A DNA stretch of 5,048 nucleotides from Chitinophagaceae bacterium UBA4412 (lineage in GTDB: Bacteria > Bacteroidota > Bacteroidia > Chitinophagales > Chitinophagaceae), in NCBI GenBank assembly GCA_002400445.1, contig DGQO01000093.1, forward strand, positions 1,443 through 6,490, given 5' to 3'. The notes below the pieces were generated by a model. That model saw only the letters and a list, made by a program, of their open reading frames with translations. It did no database searches and had not been told where the DNA came from. The position numbers and the translations under genes were made by a program. Positions 1 through 5,048 of the stretch are shown one piece after another. The stretch's first letter is position 1; every line of letters begins with the position of its first letter.

Positions 1-371
1 TGCTGCTGCAAAATATGCCCTGCAAAATAATTGAGTACTGTAGCTGTGTTTTGCGTGTTTCCTACAGGGTTGCTCACCCTGAATATCAACCAGGAACGGG
101 CGTGCTGCTTAATAAGCGCTTCCATCTCCAGTTTGTGTATAACATATTTCCCTGCGTGCAAAGATGGATCATACACACTGCAGGTGCTAAAGTAAACCAG
201 TAATTTACCGGGATGCAACTGCATAGTTTCGAGCAGCAATGCACGCTCTCTCGCAAAATCCGTAGCTGTGGCGCTTGCAGAATGAGAAACCCCTGATGCA
301 AAAATGAGTACATCTCCGTTCTCAGCATAATTGCTAAACCGGGTTGCGATCATGCCATTACCAATAACCAT
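1..371 (-). CDS. Extended-SDR NAD(P)-dependent sugar epimerase/reductase-like protein (C-terminus cut by window edge)
   Basis: Only the N-terminal 123 residues are present, and the gene runs off the left edge. It begins MVIGNGMIATRF, a beta strand followed by a shortened glycine-rich nucleotide-binding loop (G4, G6, A9). A second strand follows at about 21-26 (VLIFAS). The active-site region is clear: FSTCSVYD (61-68) supplies the Ser/Thr, and Y76-V-I-H-K80 is the YxxxK catalytic pair of short-chain dehydrogenases. The strand LIFRVSNPVG (95-104) is also typical of sugar-nucleotide epimerases. Family knowledge: compact SDRs of this kind occur in LPS and capsule clusters, where they act on NDP-sugars in the cytosol. 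The exact substrate cannot be told. The ATG at 371 lies one base after the stop codon of the upstream yfhO-like gene, so the two are probably co-transcribed and translationally coupled. A TTG three codons upstream (380) is a possible but less likely start. Family is fairly sure, specific function unknown. Confidence 0.82.
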   Translation of the reverse strand, partial: MVIGNGMIATRFSNYAENGDVLIFASGVSHSASATATDFARERALLLETMQLHPGKLLVYFSTCSVYDPSLHAGKYVIHKLEMEALIKQHARSWLIFRVSNPVGNTQNTATVLNYFAGHILQQ

Positions 372-372
372 C

Positions 373-2871
373 TTACACAATTTTTTTCTTGCGTACATCC
401 ATCACTACCGCAGCAAGGAGCGTGAGTATTGCAATGATGGTACTCCACAGTGCAATTTGGTTTCCACGTTTATAAGATGCTGGTTCAAACCGGAATTCAA
501 TATTGTGCTTGCCTGCAGGAAGACTCATACCCCGCAGAACGTAGTTTGTACGCACATAGTCTGCCTTATTCCCATCCAGGTAAGCGTTCCATCCTTTATC
601 GTAATAGATTTCACTAAACACGGCAAATTGCGGTGTAGCTGCACTATAAGTATAGCGTACAGTGTCATTGATGTTTTCCAGTAATTTAATACTGGCGCTC
701 GAATCAAATACAGGCATGGTTGCTACTTTGGCTTTGTAGCGTACATCAATCACAGCGCTGTCCCGCACATCAAGGCTATCCAATGCTCCCATTTCTGCGT
801 CAGCATTTGGCACAAAACGAATGCCCTTTACCAACCACACATTACCCAATGCTTCCGGATTTTGCTGTGCTGTTGGCTTACCTGTGCGTGGGTCCTGCAT
901 CACAAAATATTTGGTGTTCAGCATATTGAACACACTCATATTTCCCTTGGAAAGCTGGTGCTCAATAAGATCCTGGTATATGGCCAATTTGGCTGGGTTA
1001 TAGCCGCCTACGGAGTTGTGATAGTAGGAAGGTTTTGCATTGTTATACGGATCATCTGTATTAAAAATCCTGAAATTCTTATGGTCCGGATCGGCCATGA
1101 TCATACGGTCGGCATCCGTCATGGCAAATTCATCTTCAATATTGGTTTTCTCTACAAAATTAGTTTCGTTTAAATATCGCTTGCCCACCGGCAGCAAATC
1201 AAAAACCGTGAGCGCTACTAAAAGAATGGTAGCCGTAAGGGCATTTATTTTTGCCTTTACAAATAACCAAAGTACTACCACCGCCGCAAGGATAAAAAGA
1301 AAGCTGCGCAACAGATCTGCACCAAAAAGACTTTTTCGATCCTGAGCAAGTGCACTGATAATGGTTTTACTCATTTGCTGTGCCTGCACTTCTGCTTGCG
1401 GATTATTAGGTTGTGCCTGTGCAAAATTTGCCGTAAGACTTGTTTGCAGGCGACGATCATTCTCGCCAGTATAGCTAAAACTTAAATATAATATGGTGGT
1501 TAATGCAAGCACCCCAGCGGTGATGTACACACTGAGTTTCAATTTTTTCAACAGCAATTCTTTTGCCTCGCCACCAAAAAGAAATTTTTGCAATACGAGC
1601 GCTGCCATCAATGCAGCAGTAAGTTGAGGGATAACCAATGCCATTGTAGGTGCCCGGAATTTATTATACACCGGCAGCACATCAAACATAAAATAATTGA
1701 AGGCTTTAAAATTGCTTCCCCAGGCCAGCATGATGGCAAACAAAGTAACGCCGGCGATCCACCATTTGTGCCAGGTATCCAGGTAAACCAGCCCTAATAC
1801 AAAAAGAAAACAGATGATTGCTCCCAGGTACACCGGCCCCGATGTGCTGGGCTGTGGACCCCAATATGCTGGCAGACTTGAAGCTACCTGGGCGGCATTG
1901 TCTGGCCCGTAAATATCTGTAAGTACTTCCGCAGTTTTAGAGGAACCGTCGAGTTCTCCTGAAGAACTGCCCCCATAAATATCGGGTACCAGCAGGGTCA
2001 GGGTTTCATCTACACCGTAGCTCCAGTTAAAAGCATAATCTTTATCCAGGCCGCCTGCAGTTTTATTATGCGCATTGGCACTATCTGTAAGTTCTGAGCG
2101 ACCACCCCGCATGGTTTCTTTAGCATATTCAGCAGTAGGCATCAGCGTGATGGCTGCACCTCCAAGACCCACAATACCGGAAACGATGGCCAGCACACCT
2201 GCAATTACAAGGTGCTTTCCTTCTTTAGCCTTGATGGCTTTTACCGCATAGGCAATGGCAATGGCCAAAGCAATAAGTAAAGTATAATATACAATCTGCA
2301 CATGGTTTTGCGAGATCATGAGAAACGAAAACATCATGAGCAGCGCAGAACCTGTCCAATATTTTTTTTGCAACAAAAGCAGCAGCGAAGCCAATACTGC
2401 CGGGGCATAAGCCATAGAAGCCATCTTGGTTACATGCCCCACCATAATGATTACAGGATCATAAGTAGAGTATGCATAGGCCAGGCCTGCCAGGATACCG
2501 AGGTAGGGATTTACCCTAAGTACAATACATAAAAAATATAAACTGATACAAGCGAGAAAAAAGAAACTGATGGGCTGTGGTAGCCCCAGCGTAAATACCG
2601 TTTCTAAATAACCGAGGCTAAGCTTATGTGTAGCATCCAATGCAATCTGGTAAGCAGGCATGCCGCTAAAAAGACTATTCGTCCACAAAGGATAATGGCC
2701 ATAGGCCTGCTTAAACTCAATAGATTGCTGCACCATGCCCCGCCATCCCTGCAGGTCGTGCTGGTACACCACTTTTCCCTCGAGAGCGGGCTTGCAAAAT
2801 ACTACGGCAACAATAAGAAATACCAACACCGCAATGATGTGGGGGAGCAGTTTTTTAAAATCGATTTTCAT
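373..2871 (-). CDS. YfhO-family multi-spanning membrane protein (GT-C-like)
   Basis: This is a polytopic inner-membrane protein of 832 aa from the ATG at 2871. A TTG at 2901 would add ten residues, but the ATG puts MKIDFKKLLP directly before the first membrane helix (about 11-27) and fits better. A large extracytoplasmic loop follows (30-98) with YQHDLQGWRGM, whose D39 sits where GT-C glycosyltransferases carry a conserved acidic residue. Hydrophobic helices lie near 100-120, 122-136, 140-167, 172-187, 190-211, 220-243, 347-364, 370-385, 408-430, 447-465, 520-538 and 543-560. A long soluble region (about 561-805) includes FNMLNTKYFVMQ (648-659) and the characteristic YYDKGWNAYLDG (756-767) with a beta-rich end. 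A last helix (806-825) precedes a basic cytoplasmic tail (RKKK). Length and motifs match Bacteroidota YfhO proteins. In Bacillus, YfhO takes part in lipoteichoic acid glycosylation. Bacteroidota have no LTA, so a role in modifying another surface glycan is inference. First gene of a unit with the downstream SDR gene. Confidence 0.9.
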   Translation of the reverse strand: MKIDFKKLLPHIIAVLVFLIVAVVFCKPALEGKVVYQHDLQGWRGMVQQSIEFKQAYGHYPLWTNSLFSGMPAYQIALDATHKLSLGYLETVFTLGLPQPISFFFLACISLYFLCIVLRVNPYLGILAGLAYAYSTYDPVIIMVGHVTKMASMAYAPAVLASLLLLLQKKYWTGSALLMMFSFLMISQNHVQIVYYTLLIALAIAIAYAVKAIKAKEGKHLVIAGVLAIVSGIVGLGGAAITLMPTAEYAKETMRGGRSELTDSANAHNKTAGGLDKDYAFNWSYGVDETLTLLVPDIYGGSSSGELDGSSKTAEVLTDIYGPDNAAQVASSLPAYWGPQPSTSGPVYLGAIICFLFVLGLVYLDTWHKWWIAGVTLFAIMLAWGSNFKAFNYFMFDVLPVYNKFRAPTMALVIPQLTAALMAALVLQKFLFGGEAKELLLKKLKLSVYITAGVLALTTILYLSFSYTGENDRRLQTSLTANFAQAQPNNPQAEVQAQQMSKTIISALAQDRKSLFGADLLRSFLFILAAVVVLWLFVKAKINALTATILLVALTVFDLLPVGKRYLNETNFVEKTNIEDEFAMTDADRMIMADPDHKNFRIFNTDDPYNNAKPSYYHNSVGGYNPAKLAIYQDLIEHQLSKGNMSVFNMLNTKYFVMQDPRTGKPTAQQNPEALGNVWLVKGIRFVPNADAEMGALDSLDVRDSAVIDVRYKAKVATMPVFDSSASIKLLENINDTVRYTYSAATPQFAVFSEIYYDKGWNAYLDGNKADYVRTNYVLRGMSLPAGKHNIEFRFEPASYKRGNQIALWSTIIAILTLLAAVVMDVRKKKIV

Positions 2872-2898
2872 GGAAAAAGTGCTTGGTTTAACGTGCAG

Positions 2899-2906
2899 CA
2901 AAATAA
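2899..2906 (-). promoter_or_regulatory. Weak candidate -7 box for the yfhO-SDR unit
   Basis: Read on the minus strand this is TTATTTTG. It matches the Bacteroidota consensus TAnnTTTG at five of six fixed positions and sits 27 bases before the ATG at 2871. No convincing TTTG -33 element lies at the expected distance upstream. It is listed only because the unit must be transcribed from this spacer or beyond. Low confidence. Confidence 0.22.
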
Positions 2907-2919
2907 CGGTATTTTACCG
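2907..2919. repeat. Short perfect inverted repeat in the divergent spacer
   Basis: CGGTA and TACCG flank a TTT centre, giving a 13-bp hyphenated palindrome. It directly abuts the weak minus-strand -7 box at 2899-2906 and lies about 60 bases upstream of the plus-strand -7 box. It could be a repressor or activator half-site pair, or chance: a five-base arm is short. Confidence 0.3.
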
Positions 2920-2980
2920 ATATGTTTTGGGCAGCCAAAGCGGATCATTGACCGGCCAACATTTGCAAGAGATAATTAAA

Positions 2981-2988
2981 TAAGTTTG
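2981..2988 (+). promoter_or_regulatory. Bacteroidota-type -7 promoter box for the glycosyltransferase gene
   Basis: TAAGTTTG matches the Bacteroidota primary sigma factor consensus TAnnTTTG at every fixed position. An AT-rich run (GATAATTAAA) lies just upstream. A TTTG at 2962-2965 could serve as the -33 element, but the 15-base gap to the -7 box is shorter than the usual spacing of about 19. Transcription would start near 2993, leaving a leader of about 25 bases before the start codon at 3018. No Shine-Dalgarno sequence is visible in that leader, which is common in this phylum. Confidence 0.5.
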
Positions 2989-3017
2989 CACTCATCACAC
3001 TTAAAGCATCGTACAAA

Positions 3018-3944
3018 TTGAAGATTTCCGTTTGCATACCCGCTTATAAAAATGCAGATTACCTCAGGCGAAATTTAGATGCGCTATGCACGCAAACGTT
3101 CAAAGATTTTGAAGTGATTGTGAGTGACGATAGCCCCGATGATAGCCTGGCTCCCTTAATGGCAGCCTATGCAGACCAATTAGCGATCGTGTATTTTAAG
3201 AACGATCCGGCAAAGGGTACGCCGGCAAACTGGAACCTGGCCATGGAAAAGGCCACAGGGCAGTACATAAAACTCATTCATGACGATGATTGGATGGCTG
3301 CAGATGATTCCCTACAACAGTACTTTGATGCCATGGAAGCTAACCCTGGCGTAGATTTTTGTTTTTCTGCTTTTTATAATGTGCATTTAGATACGGGTGA
3401 GAAAGCACCGGTATTCTGCAATAAGTTCAATCTTTGGCTGCTGCGCAAAAGTCCGTACAATCTGTTCCGGTATAATTTTATCGGACCGCCAAGTGGTGTT
3501 TTTGTAAGGAATAATGAGCCGGCTTTTTACGATGAGCGGCTAAAATGGCTGGTAGATTTTGAAGGATATATCCGCCAGTTAAAGAAAAATGGAAAATTTA
3601 TTTACCTCAACCAGTGCCTGGTAAATATAGGGCTTGGCGGAGAACAGGTAACGCAATACACTAAAATGGTAAAGGAAATTGTGGTGCCGGAGAGTTGCTA
3701 TCTTTTACAAAAACATCAGCCTGAAATTTTAAACCATATTTGGGTGTATGATTATTACTGGCGCATGCTGCGAAACCTTCATATTCATTCGCCGGCAGAT
3801 GTAGCAAATGCAGGCTGGGCAGATCCTGTGCCGCTGGTGCTGCAGAAGATGATAAAATTTCAGCAAAAAATACCCGGCACTTTATTAAAGGCCGGGCCGG
3901 TATCAAAGCTATTCATGTTTACTTCTTATCTCCTGCACCGTTAG
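3018..3944 (+). CDS. Family 2 glycosyltransferase (GT-A fold, cytosolic)
   Basis: A 308-aa inverting glycosyltransferase that would transfer a sugar from a nucleotide-sugar donor to a glycan or lipid-linked acceptor. The first strand is KISVCIPAYKNADYL (2-16). FEVIVSDDSPDD (31-42) carries the UDP-binding acidic pair, and HDDDW (88-92) is the DXD metal-binding motif. FIGPPSGVFVRN (154-165) and the acidic D180/E182 in LVDFEGYIRQL match the acceptor-side and catalytic-base region. No membrane helix is predicted by eye, only a mildly hydrophobic C-terminus (297-306). The start is TTG: the frame is open only from 2976, has no ATG before codon 48, and TTG alone restores the conserved MKISVCIPAY beginning. 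The gene is divergent from yfhO, which suggests a shared surface-glycan role. Its 3' end overlaps the convergent mlaF-like gene by 26 bp. Sugar and acceptor cannot be determined. Confidence 0.9.
   Translation: MKISVCIPAYKNADYLRRNLDALCTQTFKDFEVIVSDDSPDDSLAPLMAAYADQLAIVYFKNDPAKGTPANWNLAMEKATGQYIKLIHDDDWMAADDSLQQYFDAMEANPGVDFCFSAFYNVHLDTGEKAPVFCNKFNLWLLRKSPYNLFRYNFIGPPSGVFVRNNEPAFYDERLKWLVDFEGYIRQLKKNGKFIYLNQCLVNIGLGGEQVTQYTKMVKEIVVPESCYLLQKHQPEILNHIWVYDYYWRMLRNLHIHSPADVANAGWADPVPLVLQKMIKFQQKIPGTLLKAGPVSKLFMFTSYLLHR
3865..3896 (-). terminator. Rho-independent terminator of the mlaEF-like operon, embedded in the opposite gene
   Basis: On the minus strand, CCCGGC-CTTT pairs with AAAG-T-GCCGGG around an AAT loop. 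This gives a ten-base-pair stem with one bulged base (3873-3896). It is followed at once by TATTTTTT (3872-3865). The hairpin begins 22 bases after the mlaF stop codon. GC-rich stem plus U-tract is the classic intrinsic terminator arrangement. On the plus strand no T-tract follows the hairpin, so it should act only on minus-strand transcripts. It falls wholly within codons 283-293 of the glycosyltransferase gene. Confidence 0.72.
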
Positions 3945-4749
3945 TTGGATTCTCCAGGATTTCACCGTCTTCACTGATCTCTCCTCTGGCCTGCATCATA
4001 CGCATATCCTTGGCGTCTTGCAAGAACTTGGATGCAAAAATAAATTCGTTCAGGCGCTCATTTTTAGAAAAGATAATGTCTTCACTATTACCGCTCCATT
4101 CTTTTTTCCCCTCTGCCAGGTACAAAATATTATCACCAATTTCCATCACACTATTCATGTCGTGAGTGTTGATGATTGTTGTGGTATTGTATTCTATGGT
4201 GAGTTCTTTAATGAGTTTGTCTATCACCATGGAGGTTTGCGGATCGAGCCCTGAGTTAGGCTCATCACAAAAAAGGTATTTTGGATTGAGCACAATGGCC
4301 CTTGCAATACCCACCCTCTTTTTCATACCCCCACTTATTTCCGAAGGAAACTTTTTATTTACACCGGAGAGATTTACCCTTTCCAAAACCTCGTTTACCC
4401 GCTTGCGCTTTGTAGCACTGGAATCCTTGGTAAACATATCGAGTGGAAAAATAATGTTCTGTTCCACGGTCATACTATCAAATAAAGCTGAACCCTGGAA
4501 CAGCATACCCACTTCCTGGCGCAAAAGTTTTCTATCGTCCTGGGTCATCTCTGTAAAACTTACCCCGTCATAAAGAATTTCTCCGGAATCTGGTTCAAAT
4601 AAACCCACGAGGCATTTTTGCAATACTGTTTTTCCACTACCGCTTGTGCCAATGATCAGGTTGGTTTTGCCGGTTTCCATTACATGACTCACGCCATCGA
4701 GTACCACCTTATCACCAAAACTTTTTCTTATATTTTTAAATTCGATCAT
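3919..4749 (-). CDS. mlaF: ABC transporter ATP-binding protein, MlaF/Ttg2A type
   Basis: A 276-aa cytosolic ATPase that powers an MCE/Mla-type phospholipid transporter between inner and outer membranes. All nucleotide-binding motifs are intact: Walker A GTSGSGKT (34-41), Q-loop Q85 in MLFQGSALFDSMTV, signature SGGMKKRVGIARA (139-151), Walker B YLFCDEP (158-164), D-loop SGLDP (166-170) and switch histidine H196 in NTHD. The SGGMxKR signature and the FQxxALFDSxTV block separate MlaF-type ATPases from other ABC families. The C-terminal RLNEFIFASKF (232-242) resembles the segment that follows the ATPase core in MlaF. Residues 255-276 form a polar, acidic tail likely to be disordered. The ATG at 4749 lies 32 bases after the permease stop, with a weak AAGAA upstream, so the two genes are one operon. 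The last 26 bp overlap the convergent glycosyltransferase gene, and a terminator follows. Symbol assigned by family. Confidence 0.92.
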   Translation of the reverse strand: MIEFKNIRKSFGDKVVLDGVSHVMETGKTNLIIGTSGSGKTVLQKCLVGLFEPDSGEILYDGVSFTEMTQDDRKLLRQEVGMLFQGSALFDSMTVEQNIIFPLDMFTKDSSATKRKRVNEVLERVNLSGVNKKFPSEISGGMKKRVGIARAIVLNPKYLFCDEPNSGLDPQTSMVIDKLIKELTIEYNTTTIINTHDMNSVMEIGDNILYLAEGKKEWSGNSEDIIFSKNERLNEFIFASKFLQDAKDMRMMQARGEISEDGEILENPTNGAGDKK

Positions 4750-4781
4750 AGTGTTTCTTATTCAGGTAAATCATACTTCGG

Positions 4782-5048
4782 TTACAACAATAACGCTGCA
4801 AGAACATAGTCTGCCAGCAAAATCATGATACAACTTATGACTACCGATTTTGTGCTGGAACGCCCAATTTCCAGCGAGCCGCCCTTTACATAATACCCGT
4901 AAAAGGCTGGCACGGAACTGATAATAAAGGCAAAAGTGTATGCTTTTATCAATGCAAACACTACATTAAAAGGCAGGAAACCCTGTATCAGGCCACGGTC
5001 AAAGGTGTTTCCAGACAAAATTCCTGAAGCAACACCCGCAAAGCGGCC
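4782..5048 (-). CDS. mlaE: MlaE/Ttg2B-type ABC permease (N-terminus cut by window edge)
   Basis: Only the C-terminal 88 residues are present. The reading frame stays open to the right edge, beginning GRFAGVASGI, so this is a partial gene and any start codon within the window is spurious. Two hydrophobic helices are visible: about 24-50 (with LIKAYTFAFIISSVPAFYGYY spanning its end) and 69-88. Between them lies KGGSLEIGRSSTKSVV (55-70), the conserved glycine-rich loop of the MlaE family (GxxGxGRATTxAVV in most members), followed by the usual terminal LLADYVLAALLL. MlaE is the inner-membrane permease through which lipid passes to or from the periplasmic MCE protein. It is followed after 32 bases by the matching ATPase gene. 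Confidence 0.88.
   Translation of the reverse strand, partial: GRFAGVASGILSGNTFDRGLIQGFLPFNVVFALIKAYTFAFIISSVPAFYGYYVKGGSLEIGRSSTKSVVISCIMILLADYVLAALLL

Noticed and set aside
86..328. An 80-codon minus-strand frame at the left end
   Set aside because: It is a different frame from the SDR gene, which has clear catalytic motifs across the same bases.
2872..2901. A TTG start at 2901 for the yfhO-like gene
   Set aside because: The extra ten residues have no recognisable character, while the ATG at 2871 gives a standard short basic N-terminus before the first helix.
331..2979. Several plus-strand open frames of 60-117 codons opposite the yfhO-like gene
   Set aside because: They lie antisense to a long, clearly recognisable gene, have no family features and show skewed composition (rich in Cys, His, Ile or basic residues) as expected of shadow frames.
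3873..3896. The hairpin as a terminator for the plus-strand glycosyltransferase transcript
   Set aside because: On the plus strand it is followed by CCGGTATC and no T-tract, and it lies before the stop codon, so termination there would truncate the gene.
4166..4573. A 135-codon plus-strand frame within mlaF
   Set aside because: It is antisense to a gene with all ABC ATPase motifs intact and has no recognisable domain.
1..5048. Signs of mobile elements, CRISPR arrays, tRNA or rRNA genes, or a novel defence system
   Set aside because: No direct-repeat array, transposase, integrase, terminal inverted repeats or structural RNA pattern could be found, and almost all bases are accounted for by recognisable envelope genes.

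Overview
The window looks like chromosomal DNA from a Bacteroidota bacterium, probably of the Chitinophagaceae type (an inference). The evidence is a Bacteroidota-style YfhO membrane protein, weak or absent Shine-Dalgarno sequences, A-rich leaders, moderate GC content and a TAnnTTTG-type -7 box in the only divergent intergenic region. The whole window is densely coding. No RNA gene, insertion sequence, CRISPR array or phage gene was seen, and no gene-free stretch exceeds about 150 bases.

Layout. Positions 1-371 (minus) hold the N-terminal 123 residues of an extended-SDR sugar epimerase/reductase-like protein, cut by the window edge. One base upstream of it ends a large multi-spanning YfhO-family protein (373-2871, minus, 832 aa with the preferred ATG). 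A 146-bp divergent spacer (2872-3017) follows, with a good Bacteroidota -7 box facing right. Next is a family 2 glycosyltransferase (3018-3944, plus) that apparently starts at TTG. It converges on, and overlaps by 26 bp, an MlaF-type ABC ATPase (3919-4749, minus). That ATPase is preceded by the C-terminal 88 residues of an MlaE-type permease (4782-5048, minus, cut by the right edge).

How they work together. The left three genes (SDR, YfhO, GT2) look like a small surface-glycan or polysaccharide-modification locus: nucleotide-sugar chemistry, a GT-C-like membrane protein and a cytosolic glycosyltransferase. Their substrates cannot be read from sequence. The right pair encodes the membrane and ATPase parts of an MCE/Mla-type lipid transporter that maintains the outer membrane. 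Both halves therefore concern the cell envelope, but they belong to different transcription units.

The most notable structure is a strong GC-rich hairpin followed by a T-tract. It is read on the minus strand just after mlaF but lies entirely inside the 3' coding part of the convergent glycosyltransferase gene. It looks like the intrinsic terminator of the mla operon. I do not see an undescribed biological system here. The gene families are all recognisable, and the interest lies in the architecture of the convergent and divergent junctions.
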